From Anaeromyxobacter dehalogenans 2CP-C (lineage in GTDB: Bacteria > Myxococcota > Myxococcia > Myxococcales > Anaeromyxobacteraceae): a stretch of 64,000 nucleotides of DNA. Where the stretch lies: assembly GCF_000013385.1 (NCBI RefSeq), contig NC_007760.1, positions 2,233,001 through 2,297,000 on the forward strand. The letters are read 5' to 3'. Shown piece by piece: positions 53,901-62,009 of this stretch (positions within the stretch are counted from its first letter, which is position 1; each line of letters opens with the position of its first letter). A program made the position numbers and the translations under genes. Under the pieces are notes generated by a model. The model was given only the letters and a program-made list of their open reading frames with translations. It did no database searches and was not told where the DNA came from.

Positions 53901-56900
53901 GGTCCGGCACGAGGTCGATCCTGCCGGTGTCCTCGCGCTGCCAGGACACCCAGCCCGCGCCGGCAGCGTAGAACGGGAAGCGCGTCACCTGCGTCCGCCC
54001 CTGCGCGTCCTTCAGCGTGGCCTCGGCCACGTACAGCGCCGGCGCCGGCGGCGTGAACGCGCACGCCACCGGCTCCTCCCGCGTGCGCAGCGCGCAGCCG
54101 CCGGCCCGCTCCTCCACCACCTCGCTCTCGGTGACCCAGCGCCCGCCCACGCCCTTCTTGCGGATCCAGCGCCACTCCCGCTTCTTCACCACCAGGTCCA
54201 CCGCGATCCCGGCGCGCACCGCGCCGTCCGGCGCCGCCGCGATGACCTCCAGCTCGCCCGGCCGGCCCGCCTCGGCGAACCCGGCGCCGCGGCGCCGAAC
54301 GCCGGCGTACACGGCCGCCGGGTGGACGGTGACCGCGGCGCGGGCGGCGATCCGCTGCCGGTTCACGTCGGTGACCTCGGCCTCGAGCGTGACCGCGAAC
54401 GTCCGGCCGCCGGTGGCCTCCGCCTTGCCCGCGTCGATGGCGAGGTGGCCGGTGTCGCCGGTCTCGCCCGCGCCGGAGGCGACCACGTCCGCCGTGCGCT
54501 GCGGCGCCTCGTCGTCCCACCACCAGGTCTGCGGGCCGAACCCGAACCCCGGGTGCCCCGGCGGCTGGAAGTCGATCGACTCGCGGGCGGCGGTCCAGCG
54601 CACCGCCGCCTTGGGCATGGCCCCGCCGAACAGGTAGCGGGCCAGCACCTCCGCGCGCAGCGGTTCGCCGGCGGTCACCTCGCGCGCCGGCGCGGTGACG
54701 TCCACCTGGAACTGCGGCGCGCGGTACTCCTCCACGCGGAAGCCGGCGTGGTACGGCAGCACCGCCTTGCCCGCCGCGACCCGCGCCCGCACCTCGAACG
54801 CGCCCAGCGGCGCGTCGGCGGGGATGGGCACCTCGGCCGACCAGGTCCCGAACGGCGTCAGCGCCGCCTCGCCGGACCAGATCTCCTTCCCGCGGGCGCT
54901 CAGCACGGTGACCGCCGCCTTGCCGCGCGCCGGCGTCCCGATCCGGCCGAGCGCGCGGGTGCGGACGAGGCCCTTCAGGTGCACCTTCTCGCCGGGCCGG
55001 TAGATCCCGCGGTCCGCGAACACGCCGCCGAGCGGCCGCGGCTCGGTCCCGTCCCAGTCGGTGGGGACGTCCTGCGCCGACGGGTCGAGGCCGCCCGACC
55101 AGCTCGAGAGCGTGACGCCGAGGTCGCCGCCGGCCCGCGCCGACACGAGCGCGAACGGCGTGGCCCACGGGGACTCGGGCTCGCGCCCGTGCGGCGGGAT
55201 GACCTCCGCCAGCCCCGGCACGTCGGCGAGCCCGTCGGCGCCGGCCCGCCCGCGCCAGCGCTCGATGCCGTCGCGATCGTGCAGCGCGACGTCGGCGCCC
55301 GGCACCGGCTGGCCGTCGGAGAGCCGCGTCACCCAGACCACGCCGCGCGTCGCGCCGAGCTTCGCGTGCACGGCGAGGTCGGTGAGCTGGCCGACGATCC
55401 GCCGCTCGCGCCGCCACCGCTGCCAGGGCTGCTCGACGCGGATCTCCGGCGCCACCACCCGCACCGCGAACAGCGTGGTGCCGCGGCCCGCCAGCAGCTC
55501 GCGCACCGGGAGCGGCACGGTGCGGCCGGCGTTGCGCGTCCCCGACACGTCCAGCGTCCGGGACACCGTCGGGCCGCCGCCCAGGTCGGTGCGATCCGGC
55601 TTCGCGAGCAGGCGCGCCAGCGCCGGGACGTCGAGCGGCGCGAGCGTCGCCTCCACCGTCCGGAGGTTGGTGGCGCCCACCGGGAGCGCGCCGTCCCCGC
55701 CCGCCTCGAGCAGCGCCAGCTCGTCCCCGGCGTCCAGCTCGGGCTCTAGGTCGGAGGTGTCGAAGGTGCGCTCGAACCGCTCCGCCGGCGCCTGGCCGAA
55801 CACGTCGCGGAGCGCCGGCCCGATCGCGATCCGGTAGCGGGTCCCGGGCGCGAAGGCCGCCGGCAGGATCACCTCGGCGCCGCTCGCGTCGGGGCCGGAG
55901 ACCTCCACGTCGTCCCAGTCGATCCTCACGGAGGGCGTGATGGTGACGGCGGCGGCGAGCGTGGCGCGGTCCACCGGGTTCGTGGTGCGGATCCGCACCG
56001 GGCCCCGCGGGCAGCGCTCCCCGCCCCACCAGCAGGGCTCCACCGCCGCGACGCGCAGCGGCCCGTAGGTCCTGAGCGCGAAGCGCGGCGCGCCCTCCAG
56101 CGTCAGCGGGCCCTCCGCGCCCGCGAGCTCGCCCTCGATGCGCAGCTCCACCGGCGTGTCGAGCGGGTACGGGCGCTGCGGGGTGAGCTCGTACCGGACG
56201 CGGCGATCGCGGCCGGTGCGCGCGGACGGGTCGGGCGGCGGGAGGCGGCGACCGGGGCCGGCGGGCTTCTCGTCCGCGACCGGGATCGCCTTCAGCGCGT
56301 ACGGCCAGCCGTCCTCGCCCCCCACCTTGACGCGCAGGTGCGCGGCGAGGTCCTTCACCGGCTGGTCGAGCACGAGCGACACCGGCTCGCGCGGCGCCAG
56401 CCAGCCGTAGCCCTCGCGCGGCAGGAGGCGCTGCACCACCGGGCGCGGCGTCTCGAAGGTGAACGCGTACGGGGCGGCGAGCGCGGCGCCGTCCACCGCG
56501 CGCAGGCCGGCCGGGACGGTGACGGTGAAGCGCGTCGCGAGCGGGAGGAGCGCGCGCGGCACGAGCTCCACGGTGGCCGAGCCGAGCCAGCGCCACTCGC
56601 CCTCCACCGGCGGCGAGATCGTGATGCCGGCCGCGGGATCGTGCGCCGGGTCGGCGGCGCCGAGCGCCACCACCGGGCGCGAGAACGTGATGGCGGGCCG
56701 GACCTCGCCCTCCGCCGGCCCCACCGGGCGCGCCGCCACCACCGCGAGCTCGCCGGCCGCGGCCGTCGCGCCCTCGGGGATGACGAGCGGGGGCGGCTCG
56801 GGCAGCGGCGAGAGCGCCACGCCCTCGGGCGCAGGCGCGGGGCGGCAGCCGCGACCGCAGGCGGTGAGGGCGACGGCGGCCAGCAGGGCCGCGGCGGCGG

Positions 56901-56919
56901 CGAGCGGTTTGCGGAGCAT
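50995..56919 (-). CDS. Bacterial alpha-2-macroglobulin lipoprotein (YfhM-like)
   Basis: 1974 residues, starting at an ATG with GGGAGG upstream. The signal peptide ends in lipobox LTAC (Cys21). Many macroglobulin beta-domains lead to the bait region and a thioester motif GCLEQ with the reactive Cys at about 1431, followed by the alpha/alpha thioester domain (EYPYGCLEQLSSRLVPF and its helical repeats). Such proteins trap attacking proteases in the periplasm, probably protecting the wall while PBP1C repairs it. The pair with pbpC is conserved in many bacteria. It is longer than E. coli YfhM (about 1650 residues). Confidence 0.96.
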   Translation of the reverse strand: MLRKPLAAAAALLAAVALTACGRGCRPAPAPEGVALSPLPEPPPLVIPEGATAAAGELAVVAARPVGPAEGEVRPAITFSRPVVALGAADPAHDPAAGITISPPVEGEWRWLGSATVELVPRALLPLATRFTVTVPAGLRAVDGAALAAPYAFTFETPRPVVQRLLPREGYGWLAPREPVSLVLDQPVKDLAAHLRVKVGGEDGWPYALKAIPVADEKPAGPGRRLPPPDPSARTGRDRRVRYELTPQRPYPLDTPVELRIEGELAGAEGPLTLEGAPRFALRTYGPLRVAAVEPCWWGGERCPRGPVRIRTTNPVDRATLAAAVTITPSVRIDWDDVEVSGPDASGAEVILPAAFAPGTRYRIAIGPALRDVFGQAPAERFERTFDTSDLEPELDAGDELALLEAGGDGALPVGATNLRTVEATLAPLDVPALARLLAKPDRTDLGGGPTVSRTLDVSGTRNAGRTVPLPVRELLAGRGTTLFAVRVVAPEIRVEQPWQRWRRERRIVGQLTDLAVHAKLGATRGVVWVTRLSDGQPVPGADVALHDRDGIERWRGRAGADGLADVPGLAEVIPPHGREPESPWATPFALVSARAGGDLGVTLSSWSGGLDPSAQDVPTDWDGTEPRPLGGVFADRGIYRPGEKVHLKGLVRTRALGRIGTPARGKAAVTVLSARGKEIWSGEAALTPFGTWSAEVPIPADAPLGAFEVRARVAAGKAVLPYHAGFRVEEYRAPQFQVDVTAPAREVTAGEPLRAEVLARYLFGGAMPKAAVRWTAARESIDFQPPGHPGFGFGPQTWWWDDEAPQRTADVVASGAGETGDTGHLAIDAGKAEATGGRTFAVTLEAEVTDVNRQRIAARAAVTVHPAAVYAGVRRRGAGFAEAGRPGELEVIAAAPDGAVRAGIAVDLVVKKREWRWIRKKGVGGRWVTESEVVEERAGGCALRTREEPVACAFTPPAPALYVAEATLKDAQGRTQVTRFPFYAAGAGWVSWQREDTGRIDLVPDRQGYQPGEVAKVLVKSPFPRAEAILTVEREGVRSARRVTLEGSATTLEVPIAEDDLPNVFVSVLLVRGRVAAADAGGAPGGPGADPGRPEVRVGYAKLSVERRAKRLQVALEPDRAEKRPREPVEVRVHVTDHAGKGAPAEVTVWAVDEGILRLTGYEPPDPVALVHPERGLSVRLGESLIHLVERARYGEKGRSPGGGGGGEGAGAGFRTRFETTVLFAPEVLTDAEGRATVRFTVPDNLTTWRIMAVAVSRGDRMGAGRSKVTVSKPLLALPALPRLARVGDRFEAGVVVHAPGAPAQEVEVRAEASGLVLDGPAVKKVRLDGAPREVRFAFRADAPGEAVLRFAAHGAAGQDGVEQRLPVRLAVEQEAVAVSGDTRDRRREALAPPAGARPDVGGLEVRLASTALAGFSEGMRQLVEYPYGCLEQLSSRLVPFIALRELQGRLGLRHLPGERAPSPPAWARAWLGDEVFRIQETDDPDEVVRRTVKAIERLQGPDGGYRYWPSSECSAPWASSYAVLALGRAAELGYPVDRAALSRGQKYLAGTVAAGRCTRCGGSCATPDDPTRVFALYALARTRAPKASFHAELVARRAALPLFSQAMLADALLVTGSRDEGRRVLQEVLNHVKESPTGAHLEEADPRTYAPLWSSDTRTTGIVLGTLASAMPDHPYVPKLAAWLAGVRRADGRFRNTQEAAFALLALSEVLRTREKDVPDFTARVSLAGAEVASARFAGRSAEAVRREVPMSRLPRGGGALDFARDGAAGVLYYGAVLRWAPAELPREPLERGIHVQRWIEPYDGQAGGGQVRAVAAGDLVRIRVRLGTSQERHHVAVSVPVPAGLEIVDTSLATTAAVPAAPAPEADGEDAEEGEGYAWESAEDLSEEEAGPPAGWAFRFWSPFNHQERRDDRLVLFADSLPPGLHVATFVARATTPGTFLLAPARAEEMYAPEVFGRSDAGTFEVRAGGR

Positions 56920-57103
56920 GGGTCCTCCCGGTCCGGGCGACGGCGTTGCAGGCGGGAGGCCAGCGACCACCCCCGCGGAGTCCGGGAGCTTTCGGGCGCC
57001 GACCGCGGGGCCGTGTCCGCCGTGCCGCAGGTGCGCGCCGAGTAGGACACACCGCAGGCTGTGGGTGCAACGCTCGCGTGCGGCGCCGGGCCGCGCTCCG
57101 CGA

Positions 57104-57733
57104 TCAGCCGCGCGATCCGGACCGGACCGCCGGGCCGGCGCCCGCGCCGAGCAGCGCGTCGCGCAGCCCGCCGTCCACCGGCCGGCTCCCGAGCCAGATC
57201 GAGAAGAAGGCCCGGGCGAAGTCCGCCCCCTCCACGCGCGCCAGCGGCCGGCCGTTCAGCGACAGCTCGGTGCCGCGGCCCGGCGTGTAGGTGAGCGCGT
57301 ACCGGTCGCCGGGCCTCAGCCCGACGTACGCCGCGCGCAGCCGCGCCAGCCGGCCGCCCAGCGATCGCATCACCTCCGGCCCGTGCGCGCGCGCCAGCAG
57401 CCGCTCGGTGGCGCGGGCCAGCTCCGCCGCGCTGACGTTCACCAGGCACGCGATCTCGAGCCGCCGCGCCACGTCCGCGTCGGGCGGCGCGCCCGGTGCC
57501 GCGGCGTCGAGGTAGTGCGCCGCCGCGTAGACCTTCACGAACCAGCCCCAGCGGAACAGCCCGGCCCCCTGCAGCTTGAGATGCGCGCCGCCCGCGTCCT
57601 GCCAGGCCGGGAACGCCGCGCCCCCGATCCGCACCGGCGCGTCGCCGGAGGCGGTGGCCCGGGCCGGGAGCACGAGCAGGAGGGCGGCCAGCGCAGCGGT
57701 GGAGGCCAGGGAGGGCACGCGAGGGCGGCGCAT
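57104..57733 (-). CDS. Secreted chalcone-isomerase-like protein
   Basis: 209 residues from the ATG at 57733, chosen because it starts a normal signal peptide (MRRPRVPSLASTAALAALLL). A second start at 57799 overlaps the aceK stop (ATGA) and would add 22 mostly polar residues; the coupled start is common in this genome and cannot be excluded. The mature part matches the bacterial chalcone-isomerase-like fold (PF16036 type): FRWGWFVKVYAAAHYL, LRPGDRYALTYTPGRGTELSLNG and FARAFFSIWLGSRPV. Bacterial members lack known isomerase activity and probably bind fatty acids or other lipids. Confidence 0.85.
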   Translation of the reverse strand: MRRPRVPSLASTAALAALLLVLPARATASGDAPVRIGGAAFPAWQDAGGAHLKLQGAGLFRWGWFVKVYAAAHYLDAAAPGAPPDADVARRLEIACLVNVSAAELARATERLLARAHGPEVMRSLGGRLARLRAAYVGLRPGDRYALTYTPGRGTELSLNGRPLARVEGADFARAFFSIWLGSRPVDGGLRDALLGAGAGPAVRSGSRG

Positions 57734-57795
57734 CCTGGCACGCGGGGCCGGGGTTCGGGCCAGGTCCCGGGAAGGTCGGGTCGTCTCGGATCGGC

Positions 57796-59556
57796 TCATG
57801 GATGGGCGTGGCGGAGCCGCTGCTCCTCGCGGTACGGGAAGATGTCCACGATCTCCCCCGCCCGCAGCCGCGCCTGGATGTCGCGCCACCAGCGGCCCGT
57901 GAGCAGCTCCCCGTGGGCCCGCAGGAACACCTCGCGGAGCCGCCCCGTCAGCCCGAGGAACGGCAGCAGCTCCTCCGGGAACACGTCGGCGGGCCCCACG
58001 TAGAACGGCGGGTCGCCGCCGTCGTAGCCGGCGTCGGGGCCGCCGCCCCAGCCGTCGTCGCCGTCGCCGGGCCCCGCGCCGGGCAGGTCGCGGAAGTTGC
58101 AGTCGGTGACCCGGGTGAGCTCGTCGTAGTCGTAGAAGATGACGCGGCCGTGGCGCGTGACGCCGAAGTTCTTGAGGAGCAGGTCGCCGGGGAACGTGTC
58201 GGTGGCGGCGAGGTCGCGGAGCGCGCAGCCGAAGTCGAGCACCGCCTGGCGCGCCGTCCACTCGTCCGCCTCGCGCACGAACAGGTTGAGCGGCGTGACC
58301 CGGCGCTCGGCGTAGAGGTGCCGGATGGCCACCTCGCCGCCCGCCACCCGCACGCCGTCGCCGCACTCGGTGCGCAGCTCCTCGAGCAGCGCCGGCGAGA
58401 AGCGCGCGGCCGGGAACGCGAGGTGCTCGTACTCCTGCGCGTCCACCAGCCGGCCGGCGCGGTCGTGGCGGAACACGTGGCGGTACCGGTCCATCACCTC
58501 GCGCCGGGTGGTCTGCTTCGGCGGCGCGAAGCGGTCCCGGATGACCTTGAAGATCACGTCCAGGCCCGGGAGCGTGAACACGCACATCACCAGCCCGCGG
58601 TCGCCGCGCGCCGGCACGAAGCGGTCGTCGCCCTCGGCGAGGTGCTGCGCCACCTCGCGGTACAGCTCGGCCTTGCCGTGCTTGTGGTAGCCGAGGCCGG
58701 TGTAGAGCTCGGAGCGCCGCTTCAGCGGCAGCAGCGTGGACAGGAACGCCACCATGGCGCGGGGCCGCTCCAGCGCCACGTGGAAGTAGGAGCGCGTGAA
58801 CCCGAACACGATCGACACGTCCTCCTCGGTGAACAGGACCGCGTCGAGCGCCACGCCGCGGTCGCCGTGCGCGAGCGCCAGCACCAGCGGCGTCAGGTGC
58901 CGGCCGCGCCGGATCCGGCCGACCAGGTACGCGCCCTTCCCGCGGTAGAAGACCGGCCGCGCCAGCTCGACCGCGTCGATGGGCTGGCGGTCCGGCAGGC
59001 CGCGCACGTGCGCGTCCAGCTCCAGCGCGGCGAGGCGCGCGTCGCGGGCCAGGTCCTCGAACGGCGCCGAGATCGGGGCCGCGCGCAGGATGCGCGCGAG
59101 CAGCGCCTCGGTGGTCGCCTCGCGCGCGAAGGCGCGGTGCTGCGGCGGGTCCTCGCGCGGCGGCGGCGCGTCGGCGGCCAGGAACTCGATGGCCGGGTCC
59201 ACGCCGACGGTGGTGAGCACGCGCCGGGTGACCGAGTTGAAGAACGACCCGGCGATCTCGGCGTCCGGCCGGGCCGCGGCCACCGCCTCGAACGCCTCCT
59301 TGGCGCGGCGCCACACCTCGCGGTCCTGGACCGCCCCGCCCAGCTCGGCGCGGACCTCGCCCACCGTCCGGTGCACCACGCCGTCGCGCAGGTCGAGCCG
59401 CTCCCGCGCGTCGCGCTGGGCGCCCGCCCAGTCGCGCGCCTCGAAGCGCCCGCGCGCCCGCGCGGTGATCCGCGCGCGCTCGGCCTGGTACGCCTCGTAC
59501 CCCGCCCGGATGGCCTCCGCCGCGCCCCGCGCGAGCGCGCCCCGCTCGTCGAGCAT
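57796..59556 (-). CDS. aceK: Isocitrate dehydrogenase kinase/phosphatase
   Basis: 586 residues, the usual AceK length. It phosphorylates and dephosphorylates isocitrate dehydrogenase and so switches flux between the TCA cycle and the glyoxylate bypass. Recognisable parts are the N-terminal AMP-sensing region (GSFFNSVTRRVLTTVGVDP), the glycine loop and kinase core (FVPARGDRGLVMCVFTLP), HDRAGRLVDAQEYEHLAF, and the catalytic loop NFGVTRHGRVIFYDYDE. No aceA or aceB is within the window. A TAGAAC box six bases before the ATG and no ribosome site suggest a leaderless message. Confidence 0.96.
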   Translation of the reverse strand: MLDERGALARGAAEAIRAGYEAYQAERARITARARGRFEARDWAGAQRDARERLDLRDGVVHRTVGEVRAELGGAVQDREVWRRAKEAFEAVAAARPDAEIAGSFFNSVTRRVLTTVGVDPAIEFLAADAPPPREDPPQHRAFAREATTEALLARILRAAPISAPFEDLARDARLAALELDAHVRGLPDRQPIDAVELARPVFYRGKGAYLVGRIRRGRHLTPLVLALAHGDRGVALDAVLFTEEDVSIVFGFTRSYFHVALERPRAMVAFLSTLLPLKRRSELYTGLGYHKHGKAELYREVAQHLAEGDDRFVPARGDRGLVMCVFTLPGLDVIFKVIRDRFAPPKQTTRREVMDRYRHVFRHDRAGRLVDAQEYEHLAFPAARFSPALLEELRTECGDGVRVAGGEVAIRHLYAERRVTPLNLFVREADEWTARQAVLDFGCALRDLAATDTFPGDLLLKNFGVTRHGRVIFYDYDELTRVTDCNFRDLPGAGPGDGDDGWGGGPDAGYDGGDPPFYVGPADVFPEELLPFLGLTGRLREVFLRAHGELLTGRWWRDIQARLRAGEIVDIFPYREEQRLRHAHP

Positions 59557-59562
59557 GCGAGG

Positions 59563-59568
59563 GTTCTA
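59563..59568 (-). promoter_or_regulatory. -10 box directly before aceK (leaderless geometry)
   Basis: TAGAAC on the minus strand ends six bases before the aceK ATG; no Shine-Dalgarno is present and no convincing -35 was found. Confidence 0.4.
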
Positions 59569-59614
59569 AGCGACCCGCGCCGCCGTCGCCGCGGGCGGCC
59601 GCGGGGCGGGCCGG

Positions 59615-60808
59615 TCAGGCCGCCGCAACCGCGGCCCCGTCCGCGAGCTCCCTCCACCGCGCGAGCGCCTCGGTGGGGAGGCCGTACGGCTGCACGAGCA
59701 GCAGCGTCTGCCCGCCCTCGGTCCAGGACAGCTTCACGGTGGCGAAGCCGCGCAGCGCCGGGTCGCAGGCGATCTTCATCTCCAGCAGCACGTTCTCGGC
59801 CAGCGCGCACGGCCCGGACACCACGCACTGGGTCGCGCCCATGGCGCAGACGTCGAAGACGTGCTCGGCCCCGCCGAGCCGCAGGGTCATGGCGTACGGC
59901 AGCGGCCGCCCCGCGGCGGCCACCGTGGGCGGGGACGCCGGCGCCGCGATCGGGCTCGCGCCCAGCTCGACCTTCCAGGCCTCGGGGCGCTCGAACGCGG
60001 TCACGAAGCCGGGCAGCACCTCGATGGTGCGGGCCACCAGCGGCCGCTCCGGCGCGTCGAGCAGCGCCGCCTCGGCCAGGTCGTCCGCCGAGACCGCCGT
60101 CCGGTCGCCCAGCATGCGCACCACCTCGTCCACCGCCGCGACGGTCTCCACGTAGCGCGGGTCCGCCGCCGCGCCGATGCGCTCGGCGTGGTGCAGCGCG
60201 ACGACGTCGGCGAGCACCGGCGGCAGCTCCCACTGCGCCGCCATCACCACGCCCAGCTCCACGTGGTAGCGCTCGGCGACGGCGGCCCACTCGGCGGCCT
60301 CGCGCGGCGCCTCGCCCTCGCGCCGCGCCAGCAGGTCCTCCAGGCAGGCGATGGCCACCACCTTCCCGAAGTCGTGGAGCAGCCCGGCCGAGAACGCGAT
60401 CTCGGGGGAGAGCCCGCGCCCGCGCGCCAGCGCCTGGCACAGGAGCGCCGAGGCGAGCGCGTCCATCCACACGCGCCGGCGCAGCGGCGCGAGCTTGCCG
60501 GCCGCGAGGACGTGCGCGCCCAGCCCCGAGGCGAGCGCCAGCCGCGCCACGTCCCTCGCGCCGATGCGCTGCACCGCCTGCTTCACCGAGGCCACCGGCG
60601 CGCCCCGCGCGTACAGCGCGGTGTTCGCGCAGCGGAGGACGTCGGCGGCGAGCACCTGGTCCGACGCCACCAGCTTCGCGAGGTCGTCGAGGCCGTAGTC
60701 CAGGCTGCGCAGCAGCGCGTCGATCTGGAACGCGACCGCGGGATACGGCGGGACCTTCACCTGCTTGCGCGCCACGAAGTCCACGACGGCGCTGTCGAGG
60801 TCGATCAT
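59615..60808 (-). CDS. HDOD-domain signalling protein
   Basis: 397 residues. An HDOD domain fills about 10-215 (VPPYPAVAFQIDALL, ASVKQAVQRIGARDVARLAL, AFSAGLLHDFGKV, VALHHAERIG). The C-terminal third (about 285-385) is a beta-rich region that could be PilZ-like, but lacks a clear RxxxR / DxSxxG signature. HDOD proteins are common regulators in myxobacteria and delta-type proteobacteria. It follows the lipocalin-like gene by 28 bases. A TAGACT box lies eight bases before the ATG, without ribosome site. Confidence 0.88.
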   Translation of the reverse strand: MIDLDSAVVDFVARKQVKVPPYPAVAFQIDALLRSLDYGLDDLAKLVASDQVLAADVLRCANTALYARGAPVASVKQAVQRIGARDVARLALASGLGAHVLAAGKLAPLRRRVWMDALASALLCQALARGRGLSPEIAFSAGLLHDFGKVVAIACLEDLLARREGEAPREAAEWAAVAERYHVELGVVMAAQWELPPVLADVVALHHAERIGAAADPRYVETVAAVDEVVRMLGDRTAVSADDLAEAALLDAPERPLVARTIEVLPGFVTAFERPEAWKVELGASPIAAPASPPTVAAAGRPLPYAMTLRLGGAEHVFDVCAMGATQCVVSGPCALAENVLLEMKIACDPALRGFATVKLSWTEGGQTLLLVQPYGLPTEALARWRELADGAAVAAA

Positions 60809-60816
60809 GCGCCGCG

Positions 60817-60822
60817 AGTCTA
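60817..60822 (-). promoter_or_regulatory. -10 box before the HDOD gene (near-leaderless geometry)
   Basis: TAGACT on the minus strand ends eight bases upstream of the start codon; there is no ribosome site. Confidence 0.35.
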
Positions 60823-60836
60823 CCTCAGCGCGCCGA

Positions 60837-62009
60837 TCAGATGGGCGGCCGCGCCCGCGCGCCGTAGCCCGTCAGCTCGACGTATCCCTCGCCCGCGGCG
60901 CGGCCGTCCGGACCCGTGAGTCGCACCGGCCCCTCCCAGTAGGCGAGCCCGGGCACGCGCGAGGAGACGTTCTCCGCGGCCTCCAGCTCCGGCCGCACCG
61001 TGAGGCGAATCCCCGCCGACGGAACCGTGACGGTCCAGCCGAGCGGGTACTCGGCGCCGGTGGCCTCGCTGCGCCAGCGCCCCAGCGGCTCGGCGCGCCA
61101 CGCGTCCGCGTCGAGCCAGCGCACCGCGCCGTCCGGCGTCACCAGCGTGGCGCGGCGGAAGTCCACCGTGCCGTCGGCGCGCCGGAGCGCGTAGAGCATC
61201 AGGTCTCGCCCGTCGGCGAGCCGGAGCGCGAACCAGTCCCAGCCCACCTGCGCCGGGGCGAGCTGCGACGAGCCCATCTCGCGGTCCATCCAGCTCGTCC
61301 CGCGCACCGCGCGCGCCCGGCCGCCGAGCGTCACCGTGCCGGAGGTCGCCATCCGGGTGAACGAGTAGTAGAGGCTGGCGTGGCCGGGCGCGGCCGCCTT
61401 GCGGCTGTAGCCGTTCGGCCCCTGCAGCACCACCGGGCGCTCCGGGCGCGCCACCAGCTCGAGCGCGATCCCCTGCGCGTCGTCGCGGGCCGAGAGGGCG
61501 AACGCGCCGTCCGCGGCGAGCGTGAGCGCCCAGCGGCCCGCGGTGCCGGGCGGCGCGACGGCCCAGGCCAGCACCGGATCGCCGTCCGCCCCGAAGCCGC
61601 CCAGCATCGGGACGTCGCGCCAGAGCACCTCGGCGAAGCGGTGGGTCCCCGCGCCCGGATCGGTGATCGCGAGGTGCGCCATGACGGCGCCGCCGGTCGC
61701 CCAGGCGGAGTCGAGCGCCGGCGGCTCGCGCACCAGGCCCACGCGGAAGAACGTGACCTGGTACCCGAGCCGGCGGCCGGGCGCGGCCGCGTCCTCCACC
61801 GTGCCGGTGAGGTACCACCACTCGTTCCGGTACTCGCGGTGGGCGTGGTGGTCGCGCGGGAAGCTCCAGCGGTGCGCCGGGTCGGCGGGCGCCCAGGTCG
61901 CGCCGCGCCGGTCCGGCGCGCTCGCGGGCCCAGCCGCGCCGCCCGGCGCGGCCCCGGCCTCGGCGGCGAGCGAGGCCGCGAGCGCCAGGGCGAGCACGCT
62001 AGAGCGCAT
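60837..62009 (-). CDS. Secreted CrtC/AttH-like lipocalin-domain protein
   Basis: 390 residues with a signal peptide (cleavage near AEAGAAPG). Two tandem lipocalin-like beta-barrels fit the CrtC / Lipocalin_9 family: HREYRNEWWYLTGTVED and FFRVGLVREPP in the first, GTSWMDREMGSSQL and WDWFALRLADGRDLMLYALR in the second. CrtC is a carotenoid hydratase; AttH relatives are exported proteins encoded with FtsX-type ABC transporters. The start lies 11 bases inside the upstream permease gene, so the AttH-like role, perhaps handling a lipid exported by that transporter, is favoured over carotenoid synthesis. Confidence 0.88.
   Translation of the reverse strand: MRSSVLALALAASLAAEAGAAPGGAAGPASAPDRRGATWAPADPAHRWSFPRDHHAHREYRNEWWYLTGTVEDAAAPGRRLGYQVTFFRVGLVREPPALDSAWATGGAVMAHLAITDPGAGTHRFAEVLWRDVPMLGGFGADGDPVLAWAVAPPGTAGRWALTLAADGAFALSARDDAQGIALELVARPERPVVLQGPNGYSRKAAAPGHASLYYSFTRMATSGTVTLGGRARAVRGTSWMDREMGSSQLAPAQVGWDWFALRLADGRDLMLYALRRADGTVDFRRATLVTPDGAVRWLDADAWRAEPLGRWRSEATGAEYPLGWTVTVPSAGIRLTVRPELEAAENVSSRVPGLAYWEGPVRLTGPDGRAAGEGYVELTGYGARARPPI

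Noticed and set aside
47428-55749. A 2,773-codon plus-strand frame across the PBP1C and alpha-2-macroglobulin genes
   Set aside because: Composition is low complexity and the minus strand encodes intact catalytic motifs throughout; it is a codon-bias shadow.
60837-62009. Carotenoid 1,2-hydratase (CrtC)
   Set aside because: A signal peptide and overlap with an FtsX-type permease, with no other carotenoid gene, favour an AttH-like exported lipocalin.
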